Assembly: GCF_011044255.1 (NCBI RefSeq)
Contig: NZ_CP049107.1
Coordinates: forward strand, 868,001 to 932,000
Source of the DNA: Rhizorhabdus phycosphaerae
GTDB taxonomy: Bacteria > Pseudomonadota > Alphaproteobacteria > Sphingomonadales > Sphingomonadaceae
Direction: 5' to 3'
DNA: 64,000 nt
Position numbers and translations under genes: made by a program. Shown here piece by piece: positions 29,102-38,234 of this stretch. Under the pieces are notes generated by a model, which was not told where the DNA came from, searched no databases, and saw nothing but the letters and a program-made list of their open reading frames with translations. Each line of letters begins with the position of its first letter. Position 1 is the stretch's first letter.

Positions 29102-29335
29102 TCAGCCGGCGATGCCGGCGGTCGCGCGGCGGAACAGCCAGACGCGGATGGCGCTGGCGAGATTGGGGAGATCGTCATCCTGGACGCGTTCAGCATCGAT
29201 GCGTGCGACCAGGGCATTGAGGGGAAGCCCGTCTTCCCGGGCCGCTGCGAGCAGCGCTTCCCAGAAGATCGGCTCCAAGGTGATCGAAGTGGCGTGTCCG
29301 GCGATGTTGACCGAACGCTTTACCGGACCCGCCAC
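29102..29335 (-). CDS. Ribbon-helix-helix domain protein
   Basis: This 77-residue protein has the pattern VKRSVNIAGHATSITLEPIFW followed by ALVARIDAERVQDDDLPNLASAIRVWLF, which is the alphaproteobacterial RHH_4 family of putative DNA-binding proteins. The preferred start is the GTG at 29333-29335, 10 bp after the phaB stop on the same strand; a longer frame upstream overlaps phaB and was rejected. It may be cotranscribed with phaB. What it regulates is unknown. Confidence 0.75.
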   Translation of the reverse strand: MAGPVKRSVNIAGHATSITLEPIFWEALLAAAREDGLPLNALVARIDAERVQDDDLPNLASAIRVWLFRRATAGIAG

Positions 29336-29345
29336 CCTGTTTCGA

Positions 29346-30068
29346 TCAATACATGTGCTGGCCACCGTTGATCGACAGCGTCGACCCGGTGACGAAGCCG
29401 GCATCCTCGGCGCAGAGGAAAGCGACGCCGCGCGCGATTTCCTCGGCATGGCCGAGACGGCCGACCGGAATCTTGGTGACGATCTTGGCGAGCACGTCCT
29501 GCGGCACGGCGGCGACCATGTCGGTGTCGATATAGCCGGGGGCGATCGCGTTCACGGTCACGCCCGACTTCGCACCTTCCTGCGCCAGCGCCTTGGTGAA
29601 GCCGTGGATGCCCGACTTGGCGGCGGCATAGTTGACCTGGCCATATTGGCCGGCCTGACCGTTGATCGAGCCGATGTTCACGATCCGCCCCCAGCCGCGG
29701 GCGCGCATTCCGGGGAAGGTCGCCTTGGCCATGTTGAAGCAGCCGCCGAGATTGGTGTCCATGACCTCTTTCCAATCCTGGTAGGTCATCTTCAGCAGCG
29801 TGCCGTCGCGGGTGATGCCGGCATTGTTGACGACGATGTCGACCGGGCCGAGTTCCGCTTCGACCTGCTCGACACCGCGATGGCAGGCGTCATAATCGGC
29901 GACGTCCCACTTGTAGCTGTTTATGCCGGTACGCTCGGTGAAGGCGCGCGCACGCTCGTCATTGCCGGCATAATTGGCGGCGACGACGACGCCCGCGTCC
30001 CTGAGCGCGAGGCTGATCGCCTCGCCGATGCCCCTGGTTCCTCCGGTAACGATCGCAACACGCGCCAT
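29346..30068 (-). CDS. phaB: Acetoacetyl-CoA reductase (polyhydroxyalkanoate synthesis)
   Basis: This 240-residue short-chain dehydrogenase reduces acetoacetyl-CoA to 3-hydroxybutyryl-CoA with NADPH, the second step of polyhydroxybutyrate synthesis. The cofactor loop is TGGTRGIG at residues 8-15. The catalytic Ser-Tyr-Lys set lies in NIGSINGQAGQYGQVNYAAAKSG, a typical PhaB block, together with NNAGITRDGTLLKM and SINGGQHMY. No phaA or phaC gene is nearby. Confidence 0.93.
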   Translation of the reverse strand: MARVAIVTGGTRGIGEAISLALRDAGVVVAANYAGNDERARAFTERTGINSYKWDVADYDACHRGVEQVEAELGPVDIVVNNAGITRDGTLLKMTYQDWKEVMDTNLGGCFNMAKATFPGMRARGWGRIVNIGSINGQAGQYGQVNYAAAKSGIHGFTKALAQEGAKSGVTVNAIAPGYIDTDMVAAVPQDVLAKIVTKIPVGRLGHAEEIARGVAFLCAEDAGFVTGSTLSINGGQHMY

Positions 30069-30147
30069 ATAGCTTCTCCCAACAGATTCGAAGGCGATGC
30101 TAGAGCGTGAAGATGACGAGCGGAAGCGCGCAACGACAAGAAAATTA

Positions 30148-30162
30148 ACCCCTTTCAGGGGT
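30148..30162 (-). terminator. Rho-independent terminator of the hemH transcript
   Basis: On the minus strand a 6-bp stem (ACCCCT with AGGGGT, loop GAA) begins 3 bp after the hemH stop and is followed by TTAATTTTCTT. Short stem but a good U-rich tail. Confidence 0.6.
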
Positions 30163-30165
30163 AAA

Positions 30166-31182
30166 TCAAATTACCGGCGAGGCCACCCACCCTTGCAGTT
30201 CATCGCGCACCAGGCGCTCGAGCATCGTCATCCCGATCGGCGTGTCGTTCAGGCAGGGCAGAAAGGCAAAACGCTCGCCGCCGGCCGCCTCGAACTGCTC
30301 CTTGCCGCGAATGGCCAGTTCCTCGAGCGTCTCGAGACAATCCGCCGCAAAGCCGGGCGCGATCAGGGCGATTTTGCGCTTTCCGTCCTGGGCCAAGCGC
30401 GCGAGCATGTCCTCGGTCGAGGGTTCCAGCCATTTGCCGCCCCCAAAGCGTGACTGAAAGGATACGACCAGTTCGCGGCCCAGCGCACCGCCCAAAAGCC
30501 GCGCCGTCTTCTGGCACTGACAGTGATAGGGGTCGCCGAGGTGCAGCGTCCGCTCCGGCATGCCGTGGAAGGTCGCAAGGATGGCGTCGGGCTCGAAATC
30601 GAGCGCGGCGATGCCGTCCCGCGCCGAGGCGGCCAGCGCCTCGATATGAACGGACTTGTCGTAATAGGGCGGCAGCGTCCGGATCGCCGGCTGCCAGCGC
30701 ATCGTACCAAGCGCTTCGAACGCCTTGTCGGCAACGCTGCCTGTCGTGGCCCCACTATATTGAGGATAGAGCGGCGCGAGCAAAATCCGGTCGCAGCCTT
30801 GCGCCTTCAGCCCCTCGAGGCGCGATGCGATCGAGGGATTGCCGTAGCGCATCGCATAATCGACCAGCACCTCGTTGCCCAATCGGGCCGCGAGGGCTTC
30901 GGCCTGGCGGCGGGTGATCGACGCGAGCGGCGAGCCATCCTCGGTCCACACCTGGGAATAGGCATGCGCGGACTTGCGCGGCCGGACGTTCAGGACGATC
31001 CCGCGAAGAATCGGCTGCCAGATAACCGGCGGTATCTCCACCACCCGGCGGTCCGACAGGAACTCCAGCAGATAGCGCTTCACGGCCGCCGGTGTCGGCG
31101 CGTCCGGCGTTCCCAGATTGACGAGAAGGACACCGACGCGGCGGGCCGGCACGGGGGGATGGTCTGAAGGAAGATGGCTCAT
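30166..31182 (-). CDS. hemH: Ferrochelatase
   Basis: This 338-residue enzyme inserts ferrous iron into protoporphyrin IX, the last step of heme b synthesis. The family signatures VGVLLVNLGTPDAPTP and the active-site run ATFHGMPERTLHLGDPYHCQCQ are present. The cysteines CQC and the later C in GFAADCLETLEEL may bind an iron-sulfur cluster, as reported for some ferrochelatases. Its start overlaps by 4 bp the stop of the molybdopterin oxidoreductase gene upstream, so both share a transcript. Heme A synthase lies about 2.4 kb away on the other strand. Confidence 0.95.
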   Translation of the reverse strand: MSHLPSDHPPVPARRVGVLLVNLGTPDAPTPAAVKRYLLEFLSDRRVVEIPPVIWQPILRGIVLNVRPRKSAHAYSQVWTEDGSPLASITRRQAEALAARLGNEVLVDYAMRYGNPSIASRLEGLKAQGCDRILLAPLYPQYSGATTGSVADKAFEALGTMRWQPAIRTLPPYYDKSVHIEALAASARDGIAALDFEPDAILATFHGMPERTLHLGDPYHCQCQKTARLLGGALGRELVVSFQSRFGGGKWLEPSTEDMLARLAQDGKRKIALIAPGFAADCLETLEELAIRGKEQFEAAGGERFAFLPCLNDTPIGMTMLERLVRDELQGWVASPVI

Positions 31183-33437
31183 GCGTCGGACAGGCTCAAT
31201 GGAAGGTGGCGAAGTCGCTTGCCGGTGGCAGCGAAGACGGCATTGGCGATAGCGGGCGCGACGGGTGGGACCGATATCTCACCGGCACCGCCGACGCGCT
31301 CCTCCGAAGGGATGATTTCGACCCGCATCTCGGGCGTGGTGGCGAGCGTGGGCAGGTTGAGGCCGTCGAAATTCTGCGCCGTAGCCATCCCTTCGGCCAG
31401 CGAAACCGGCGCGCCGAATGCGTTGGCCAAGCCCCAGGTCGCACCGCCCTCCAACTGCTGACGGACGATGTCGGGGTGGATCACCTTGCCCACATCGGCG
31501 ACGATGGTCAGGCTGGTGACGCGGATGTCGCCCCCCTCGGCGCGCACCTCGGCCATCACCGCCACATGGCTTCCAAAGCAGCTGTGCAGCGCGAATCCCT
31601 GACCCGTTCCGGCTTCCCCGCCCTGCCAGCCGCCGAGCGCGGCAGCGGTCTGCAAGCAGCGTGCGAGCCGGGGCTGTTTCGTCAGGGCCTGCATGCGGAA
31701 AGACAGCGGATCCAGTCCGGCCGACAGCGCGAGTTCGTCGATGAAACTTTCGGTGAAAAAGGCCGTGTAGCTGTTAGCGACCGAACGCCAGGCGCCGGTC
31801 CCGACGCCGATATCGACGGGTGCATGCTCGACCGCCAGCGCCGCGATCGCATAGGCCGGCACGGCACCCTCGACCGCGCCCTGATCCGGATCGAACGACG
31901 CCGCGCGCGGCTTACCGCCGAGACGGTCCATCATCTCCATATTGGACGAGGGCGTCGCGATCGTCGCCGACCAGCCGGCGATCGACGCCGCCGGCCCCAA
32001 TTTGGCGCGGAGCCGTCCGAGCGCAGGCGGTCGGAAGCGGCTGTGCTGGATATCTTCGCGCCGGGGCCAAACGAGTTGCACCGGCTTGCGCAGTTTCGAT
32101 GCGATGATCGCGGCCTCGACCGCCGCATCGACCTCGATCTTCCGACCGAAGCCACCGCCGACGAGCGTCGGATAGACGGTCACGCTGGCCTCGTCGCGGC
32201 CGAGCGCCTTGGCCACCGCCGCGCGGGTGAAGGGAAGCGACTGGGTCGGGACCCACACTTCCACCCCGCTTTCGCCGACACGCGCTGTCGCGGTCAGCGT
32301 TTCCAGCGGCGCCTGCGGGATCATGGGCACCGAATAGGTGGCTGTCACCACCCCGGCACCGGCCAGGACGTCATCGGGCTTCTCGCGCTCGGCGAAGCGC
32401 TTGCGCTCCTTGCCGTCGAGCGCGGCGGCCAGCGCCTTGCGGATCGAGGCGTCGTCGGGCTTCGGCCCGGCAGCCTCCCATTCTATCGCAAGTGCCTGGA
32501 GACCACGGTCCGCCGCCCACCAGTTGTTTGCGACCACCGCGACCCAGCCCGGATTGGTGAGCACCGCAGAAACACCGGGCACCGCGTCGGCATCGCCGGT
32601 AATCATTTTCGCCGGACGCACGGCGCCATAGGGGCCATGCGCGATCGAGGCATAGAGCATTCCGGGCAGGCGGATGTCCGCCCCCATCTGCGCGCTGCCA
32701 TCGACCTTGGACGGCAGATCGAGACGGGGAACGTCCTTGCCGACCAGCGTCCGTTCATCCGGCTCCCGCAGCCGGAGTTCCTTCGGCAGTTCGAGCAGCG
32801 CAGCGGCAGCCGCTAGCTCGCCGAAGCGCAGCCGGTCGTTGCCGCGGACCACGAAGCCCGCTTCCGTATCGCAGGCCTTCCAGTCGATCTTCCATCGTTC
32901 GGCGGCCGCCTTACACAACAGGCTGCGCGCCGCCGCCCCCGCTTCGCGCAGCCGCGGCTCGAAGCTGCGGATCGACGAGGATCCGGCCGTCATCGTCAGA
33001 TTGGCGCGCATCGCGATCTCGCGCGCCGCAAAGGCGGTTACGCCGTGCAACCACCCCGGCAGGGCCTGCTCCATGCCTTCGCGAACGACACCGATATTGG
33101 CGTAGATCGGATTGATCGGCGCCGGCTCGACCGCCACCGTACGCCAGTCGGCTCCCAGTTCGTCGGCTAGGATCTGGGGCAGCGACGTATAGACGCCCTG
33201 CCCCATCTCAGCCTGCGGCACGACGACCGTCACGCGGCCGTCGGCCCCGATCTTCAGAAAGGCGTCGAAGATCGTCTCGCCGGGCGCCGCACGCAGATTG
33301 GGAGCATAGTTGCGCGGCCAGATCGCCCAGCCGACCACCAGCCCCGCCGCGACGCCGCCGCCGATCAGAAGCTTCCGGCGGGTTATCCCCGGTCGCGCTT
33401 TTACCGCTTCGCCTTCGCGGTCCGTCCTTCCATGCAT
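31179..33437 (-). CDS. Molybdopterin-binding aldehyde/isoquinoline oxidoreductase-like large subunit
   Basis: This 752-residue protein belongs to the xanthine dehydrogenase family, isoquinoline 1-oxidoreductase beta subunit type. It begins with a Tat signal (RRKLLIGGGVAAGLVVGW), so it should be exported folded with its cofactor. Cofactor regions include PQAEMGQGVYTSLPQILADE, VGGGFGRKIEVDA and the C-terminal GAGEISVPPVAPAIANAVF holding the likely catalytic Glu. The iron-sulfur partner normally encoded next to it is missing here. The ATG at 33437 was chosen because it sits just before the Tat motif. The substrate is unknown. Confidence 0.85.
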   Translation of the reverse strand: MHGRTDREGEAVKARPGITRRKLLIGGGVAAGLVVGWAIWPRNYAPNLRAAPGETIFDAFLKIGADGRVTVVVPQAEMGQGVYTSLPQILADELGADWRTVAVEPAPINPIYANIGVVREGMEQALPGWLHGVTAFAAREIAMRANLTMTAGSSSIRSFEPRLREAGAAARSLLCKAAAERWKIDWKACDTEAGFVVRGNDRLRFGELAAAAALLELPKELRLREPDERTLVGKDVPRLDLPSKVDGSAQMGADIRLPGMLYASIAHGPYGAVRPAKMITGDADAVPGVSAVLTNPGWVAVVANNWWAADRGLQALAIEWEAAGPKPDDASIRKALAAALDGKERKRFAEREKPDDVLAGAGVVTATYSVPMIPQAPLETLTATARVGESGVEVWVPTQSLPFTRAAVAKALGRDEASVTVYPTLVGGGFGRKIEVDAAVEAAIIASKLRKPVQLVWPRREDIQHSRFRPPALGRLRAKLGPAASIAGWSATIATPSSNMEMMDRLGGKPRAASFDPDQGAVEGAVPAYAIAALAVEHAPVDIGVGTGAWRSVANSYTAFFTESFIDELALSAGLDPLSFRMQALTKQPRLARCLQTAAALGGWQGGEAGTGQGFALHSCFGSHVAVMAEVRAEGGDIRVTSLTIVADVGKVIHPDIVRQQLEGGATWGLANAFGAPVSLAEGMATAQNFDGLNLPTLATTPEMRVEIIPSEERVGGAGEISVPPVAPAIANAVFAATGKRLRHLPLSLSDA

Positions 33438-33560
33438 CGACCCACGATAGGCGGGCCGCCGTCGCGATGCCAGCTTCATGAAGGGGCAGGCAGCCTGCCC
33501 CGCATGCTTTTCCCCTTGGGACTGCTTGATCCGGCGATGACGCTGGCGCATGGGGCGCGC

Positions 33561-34604
33561 ATGTCGATGCTTTCGCGCCCCGCCTCCTCCAACCCGCAGC
33601 CGCGCGCCCTGGGCGCCTGGCTTCTCGTCGTGGCGACCCTCGTCTTCATGATCGTGGTCGTCGGCGGGATCACGCGCATCACCGAATCCGGTCTATCGAT
33701 CACCGAATGGAAGCCGATCAGCGGCATATTGCCCCCGCTCAACGACGCGGAGTGGGCAGCCGAGTTCGATAACTACAAGCAAATCCCCCAATATACCGCC
33801 TTCAACCTCCACATGACGCTGGACGGCTTCAAGGAGATATTCTTCTGGGAATATGTCCACCGGCTGCTCGCGCGCGGCATCGGCGCGGTGCTCGCGGTGG
33901 TTATTCTGGTCGCCTGGTGGCGGCGCGCCATCCCTGCCGGCTATGGCTGGCGCATGGTCGGCATTTTCGCGCTGGGCGGCATGCAGGGCGCGATCGGCTG
34001 GTGGATGGTCTATTCGGGCCTGTCCGAACGGACCGAGGTCAGCCATCTGCGTCTGGCGGTCCACCTCCTGGCCGCACTCACCATCTTCTCGGCGCTTGTG
34101 TGGACCGCGCTCGATCTGTTCCGGCTGGCGCGCAATCCCGCCGCCCGTCCCGCGCGACCGGCGGCGATCGGCCTCTTCGCGATCGGCATCCTCGCGACGC
34201 AGATCATGCTCGGCGCCTTCGTAGCGGGCCTGCGCGCCGGCTATGCCTTCTCGACCTGGCCCAAAATGGGGGACGACTGGTTCCCGCAGGGCGGTTGGAA
34301 CTCCGTGCTCGGCCTTGCCAATCTCTGGGACAATCCGATCGTCGTCCAGTTCATCCACCGCTGGTGGGCCTGGGTCGCCGCACTCGCCGCACTGCTGCTC
34401 GCCCGACAAGCCAAGGCAGCGGGCGCCAAGGGCGCGGTCCATGCCATCGCCACCTTCCTTGTCCTCCAGATCCTGCTGGGCATCGCCACGCTGATGACCG
34501 GCGTCGATATCGTCGTCGCTGTCGCCCATCAGGGGGTCGCGGTGCTGCTGCTGGCCAGCCTGCTGTGGGCCACGCATGGCCTGGACCGCCTGAAGGTATC
34601 ATAA
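33561..34604 (+). CDS. ctaA: Heme A synthase (COX15/CtaA)
   Basis: This membrane protein of about 347 residues oxidises the methyl group of heme O to make heme A for the aa3 oxidase. The alphaproteobacterial type-2 signatures are visible: GGITRITESGLSITEWKPISG near the N-terminus, WEYVHRLLARGIGAV, SHLRLAVHLLAALTI and later VQFIHRWWAWVAAL and VVAVAHQGVAVLL. The histidines in these runs are the heme ligands. Eight membrane helices are expected. ATGs at 33504, 33537 and 33561 are all possible starts; the last gives the usual short cytoplasmic leader. Confidence 0.93.
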   Translation: MSMLSRPASSNPQPRALGAWLLVVATLVFMIVVVGGITRITESGLSITEWKPISGILPPLNDAEWAAEFDNYKQIPQYTAFNLHMTLDGFKEIFFWEYVHRLLARGIGAVLAVVILVAWWRRAIPAGYGWRMVGIFALGGMQGAIGWWMVYSGLSERTEVSHLRLAVHLLAALTIFSALVWTALDLFRLARNPAARPARPAAIGLFAIGILATQIMLGAFVAGLRAGYAFSTWPKMGDDWFPQGGWNSVLGLANLWDNPIVVQFIHRWWAWVAALAALLLARQAKAAGAKGAVHAIATFLVLQILLGIATLMTGVDIVVAVAHQGVAVLLLASLLWATHGLDRLKVS

Positions 34605-34631
34605 TACCACATTAATTCAGGCCCAATTTAC

Positions 34632-34660
34632 TTGACTCAATTGGCCTCTCCGCGCATTAG
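34632..34660 (+). promoter_or_regulatory. Probable sigma-70 promoter of rplM-rpsI
   Basis: TTGACT (34632-34637) and CATTAG (34655-34660) are 17 bp apart in the gap between ctaA and rplM, about 75 bp before the rplM start. The -35 is close to consensus and the -10 is fair. Confidence 0.5.
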
Positions 34661-34670
34661 CGCGCCGTCA

Positions 34671-34695
34671 ACGCCGTCTCTTCGCGGGGCGGCGT
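34671..34695 (+). promoter_or_regulatory. Hairpin in the rplM 5' leader
   Basis: An 8-bp stem (ACGCCGTC with GGCGGCGT, one G-U pair) closes a 9-nt loop within the expected leader, about 40 bp before the L13 start codon. Such leaders are sometimes bound by their own ribosomal protein; no established motif was recognised. Confidence 0.35.
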
Positions 34696-34736
34696 CGTTC
34701 ATTTTCAGAACGAAAGAAACAGAAGGTCCCAGGCCC

Positions 34737-35216
34737 ATGAAGGCGCTCATGAAGACCACCAAGATGGCGACTCCCGCCACGGTGGAAAAGAAGTGGCATC
34801 TGATCGATGCGGAAGGGCTGGTCGTCGGCCGCGTCGCCTCGATCATCGCCAACATCCTGCGCGGCAAGCACAAGCCGAGCTACACCCCGTTCATCGACTG
34901 CGGCGACAATGTCGTCGTGATCAACGCGGACAAGGTCCGCTTCACGGGCCGCAAGCTGACGCAGAAGGTCTATTATCGCCACACCGGCTATGCCGGCGGC
35001 ATCAAGGAAGCCCGCGCGGACAAGATCCTCGGCGGCCGCTTCCCCGAGCGCGTCCTTGAGAAGGCCGTCGAGCGGATGATCCCGCGCGGTCCCCTCGGTC
35101 GCCAGCAGATGCGCAACCTGCGCATCTTCAAGGGCGGTGAGCACCCGCATGCCGCACAGAATCCCGAGGTTCTCGACATTGCTTCGCTGAACCGCAAGAA
35201 CAAGGTGGGCGCATAA
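34737..35216 (+). CDS. rplM: 50S ribosomal protein L13 (uL13)
   Basis: This 159-residue ribosomal protein carries the family signatures [48 protein letters not shown] and [25 protein letters not shown]. An AGAAGG ribosome site at 34721-34726 supports the ATG at 34737; a second ATG at 34749 is also in frame. Its stop overlaps the rpsI start (TAATG), the usual rplM-rpsI pair. Confidence 0.97.
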   Translation: MKALMKTTKMATPATVEKKWHLIDAEGLVVGRVASIIANILRGKHKPSYTPFIDCGDNVVVINADKVRFTGRKLTQKVYYRHTGYAGGIKEARADKILGGRFPERVLEKAVERMIPRGPLGRQQMRNLRIFKGGEHPHAAQNPEVLDIASLNRKNKVGA

Positions 35217-35779
35217 TGTCCGATAACCGCCAGTCGCTTTCCGACCTCGCCGCGCTGACCGGCGCGGCCGCCGCTCCGGCTGCTCCGGCCGCTGCCGCAG
35301 GCACCGAGGCTCCCGCCGCCGAGACCGGCGAAGCCGCCGCTCCGGTCGTCGTCCAGTCGAACACCCCGCTTCGTGCGCAGGAACTCGACGCCTATGGCCG
35401 CGCTTATGCGACCGGCCGCCGCAAGGACGCCGTTGCCCGCGTTTGGCTGAAGCCGGGCACCGGCAAGGTCACCGTCAACGGTCGCGACCAGGAAGTCTAT
35501 TTCGCTCGCCCGACGCTGCGTCTCGTCATCAACCAGCCTTTCTCGGTCGCCGGCCGCGAAGGTCAGTATGATGTCATCGCCACCGTCAAGGGCGGCGGCC
35601 TCTCCGGCCAGGCCGGTGCGGTCAAGCATGGCATCAGCCAGGCGCTCACCAAGTATGAGCCGGTCCTGCGCGCGCCCGTCAAGGCAGCCGGCTTCCTCAC
35701 CCGCGACAGCCGCGCGGTCGAGCGTAAGAAGTACGGTAAGGCGAAGGCCCGCCGCAGCTTCCAGTTCTCGAAGCGCTGA
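35216..35779 (+). CDS. rpsI: 30S ribosomal protein S9 (uS9) with Ala-rich extension
   Basis: This 187-residue protein has a normal S9 core from about residue 58 ([21 protein letters not shown]) to the C-terminal [11 protein letters not shown] tail that reaches the P site. The first 55 or so residues are an extra segment rich in Ala, Pro and Glu, not found in Escherichia coli S9 (130 residues). Such an extension is common in sphingomonads as far as I recall. It overlaps rplM by one base and is followed by a strong terminator. Confidence 0.96.
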   Translation: MSDNRQSLSDLAALTGAAAAPAAPAAAAGTEAPAAETGEAAAPVVVQSNTPLRAQELDAYGRAYATGRRKDAVARVWLKPGTGKVTVNGRDQEVYFARPTLRLVINQPFSVAGREGQYDVIATVKGGGLSGQAGAVKHGISQALTKYEPVLRAPVKAAGFLTRDSRAVERKKYGKAKARRSFQFSKR

Positions 35780-35804
35780 TCCGGTCTTTCCGGAACCGAA
35801 TATG

Positions 35805-35833
35805 GGGGTCGCCGGCAACGGCGGCCCCTTTTT
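35805..35833 (+). terminator. Rho-independent terminator of rplM-rpsI
   Basis: A 10-bp GC-rich stem (one G-U pair) with a GCAA tetraloop is followed directly by five T residues, 25 bp after the rpsI stop. Confidence 0.9.
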
Positions 35834-35851
35834 CGTTCAGCCCCTTCTCGT

Positions 35852-37621
35852 TCAGCCGAGCGCCCTTCTCAATCTGGGATCCGACCGAAGATGCCGGGCA
35901 AGATAGCGTGCGCCGGCCCGGGTGAGATGCGTTGTGTCCGCAGACAGCAGCCGGCCGTGCTCATCGGTGAAAGGCACCTTGGCGCCGATCATGATCGGCC
36001 GCATCAGGCTGACGAAATAGGCTGGCGGGACGAGCGCCTCCGAGCGAACATCGTTGAGCATGACCACCGGGTCGGGCGTGTTGAGCAACAATGACCGTCG
36101 CTCTTGCGGAACTGTCGCCAACCAATTGATGTTCGTCCCGAAACTCTTGGTCCCGACATAGAAAAGCTGCTTGCCGTGCAGTCGGGCCCAGCCGATACTC
36201 TGGGTCACGCACGCCTCGCCTTCGCGACGGCCAACACCATTGAACAGCAGCACATCGGCGCTGGCTACAAGCTTTCTGGCCCAGGCATCGCCATCGCGAA
36301 AGCTGCAGACGTCCAGGTCGTCTCGATAGACGATCTCGATCCGTTTCTCTCCCCAGCCCTCGCGCACGATATTCACGATGTCGCGACCAAAGCTGTTGCC
36401 GACGACCAGCAGCCGCACGGGTCGACCGCCGTCGAAACGCGCCTTGCGATAGCGGAACGCCTGCCGGTTATATTCGATATAGGTGTCGGCAATGATGCCC
36501 GGCTCGGGCGGAAAAATTCGCGTCGGATAGCCGCGTCCGACATGCAGAGCCACGCCGACGCCGAGCAGCAGGAGGCTCGTGCCGCCGAACGCCCACAGCA
36601 GCGTCCGCGTTGCCACCCTGTCCGCCGCACGAAAGGGCCGCTCGATCCAGCGCCAGCTTGCATAGGAGAGCAGGAGGATGCCCGGCATCATAGCCGAAAG
36701 CAGCGCCGGCGAGGGCGGCTCGCGCACTATCATCCGGGTGAAGGCGAAGACCGGCTGGTGCCACAGATAGGCGCTGTAGCTGATCAGGCCGAGCAGAGCG
36801 ACCGGGCGCCACGCCAGCAGCCTGCCCGCGCCCCGGTGCGCGGAGGCCTCGCACAGGAAGAGCGCCGTGCCGGCCACCGCCAGGACCATCCACAGCAGTT
36901 GAAAAGCCATGTTGCGCGCCGCCCCAGCCATGGCTGCCGCGATCAGCATCAGGCCGAGAATGGCGGCGAGGTCGCTTCTGGCCGAGGACGGCACACGTCC
37001 ACGCCAGGCGCAGAGCGATCCCGCCAGGATCTCCCAGAAGCGCAGCGGAGACAGATAGAAGGCAGCCACCGTAAAATGACGTGAGAGGACAAGGGCGAGC
37101 AGCAGGCTCGCCAGCGCGAGCGTGATCAGCCAGGCCAGTATCGCGCCGCGCCGCCGGACCAGCACGAACAGCCATGGCAGCAGCAGGTAGAACTGCTCCT
37201 CGACCCCGAGCGACCAGCTGTGGACGAGCGGCTTGAGCGTGATCGAGATATCCCAATAGCCCGTCGTCGCCGCGAGCAGAAGATTGTTCGAGAACAATGT
37301 CGTGGCGACCAGCGACTGGCCCAAATTCTCCAGCTGGTCGGGCAGCATGAGAAACCATCCCCCGATCGCGCAGAGCAGCATGACCAGATAGAGCATCGGC
37401 ACGATCCGTCGGATGCGCCGTTCATAGAAATGGCGCAGCGACAGCGCGTCGCGGCGGCTCTCGTCGGTGAGCAGCGATGTGATCAGATAGCCGCTGATGA
37501 CGAAGAAGACGTCGACGCCGAGAAAGCCCCCGGCAAAGGCTTTCTGCCCCGCGTGGAAGAACATCACCGGCAGGAGGGCGACCGCGCGAAGCCCGTCTAT
37601 CTCACCGCGATGATCCAACAT
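35852..37621 (-). CDS. Membrane acyltransferase with C-terminal SGNH domain (OafA/YrhL type)
   Basis: This 589-residue envelope protein transfers acyl groups, usually acetyl, to surface polysaccharide or lipopolysaccharide. Residues 1-350 form the ten-helix acyltransferase-3 domain, with the opening HRGEIDGLRAVALLPVMFFH and RRIRRIVPMLYLV, then SWSLGVEEQFYLLLPW. Residues about 380-589 form an SGNH hydrolase-like domain with LLVVGNSFGRDIV (nucleophile Ser) and the Asp/His run DTTHLT near the end. It stands alone, tail to tail with rpsI. The target glycan is unknown. Confidence 0.9.
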   Translation of the reverse strand: MLDHRGEIDGLRAVALLPVMFFHAGQKAFAGGFLGVDVFFVISGYLITSLLTDESRRDALSLRHFYERRIRRIVPMLYLVMLLCAIGGWFLMLPDQLENLGQSLVATTLFSNNLLLAATTGYWDISITLKPLVHSWSLGVEEQFYLLLPWLFVLVRRRGAILAWLITLALASLLLALVLSRHFTVAAFYLSPLRFWEILAGSLCAWRGRVPSSARSDLAAILGLMLIAAAMAGAARNMAFQLLWMVLAVAGTALFLCEASAHRGAGRLLAWRPVALLGLISYSAYLWHQPVFAFTRMIVREPPSPALLSAMMPGILLLSYASWRWIERPFRAADRVATRTLLWAFGGTSLLLLGVGVALHVGRGYPTRIFPPEPGIIADTYIEYNRQAFRYRKARFDGGRPVRLLVVGNSFGRDIVNIVREGWGEKRIEIVYRDDLDVCSFRDGDAWARKLVASADVLLFNGVGRREGEACVTQSIGWARLHGKQLFYVGTKSFGTNINWLATVPQERRSLLLNTPDPVVMLNDVRSEALVPPAYFVSLMRPIMIGAKVPFTDEHGRLLSADTTHLTRAGARYLARHLRSDPRLRRALG

Positions 37622-37821
37622 GCCCCCCGCTCAGGTCCGGCCGGGCCGAACTGCGGTTAGACGAATAGCGGTCGTGCCCGCCGAACGCCAATCTGCCATG
37701 GGATTCGTCAACAGTTGTTAAATCGATCAGTGTAAGAGCATTTCGTCATTTCCCCGATGACAAGCCCTGCACTATCGGGAGGCAGCACCGGGTGTTCGCG
37801 GTGCCGGTACGGAGTGAGTCG

Positions 37822-38076
37822 ATGAAGCGGGTTGTGCTGTTCCTGATTGCGGCGTCTACAGCGACGGCCGCCTTCGCGCAGGGTGAGAGCCCGGTGTCCG
37901 CAATCGACGCCCCTCCCGCATCGGCCGAGAGCGCGGCGCCCCGCCAAATGAAAGGCCCGGTCCACATCCGCTTTCGCAAGGCGAGCGACATCAATCTCGT
38001 CGCTGGGTCCGACATGGCCGAGGTGCAGCGCGAGGTCGCCTATCACGCCGCGACGCGGACCGAGCACGCCGACTAA
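37822..38076 (+). CDS. Small secreted protein of unknown function
   Basis: This 84-residue protein begins with a signal peptide (MKRVVLFLIAASTATAAFAQ). The mature part has no cysteine and no recognisable domain, with a central basic run HIRFRKASDINLVAGSDMAEV. A GGAGTGAG ribosome site supports the ATG at 37822. The signal peptide and ribosome site argue that it is real; the function is unknown. Confidence 0.6.
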   Translation: MKRVVLFLIAASTATAAFAQGESPVSAIDAPPASAESAAPRQMKGPVHIRFRKASDINLVAGSDMAEVQREVAYHAATRTEHAD

Positions 38077-38234
38077 AGCGGTTTTCGATCCGATTGCATC
38101 AGGTTGAGCGCTCAATCTTGTTGAGCTGCGCGGCTTTCTGAACTGTCAGCCGATGTCACCTGGCAGATAAAGGCGCGACGCCGCTGCGGCGACGGTGCAG
38201 GCCCGGACGCTGCCCAGGCCCTGCCGTCTTCCGA

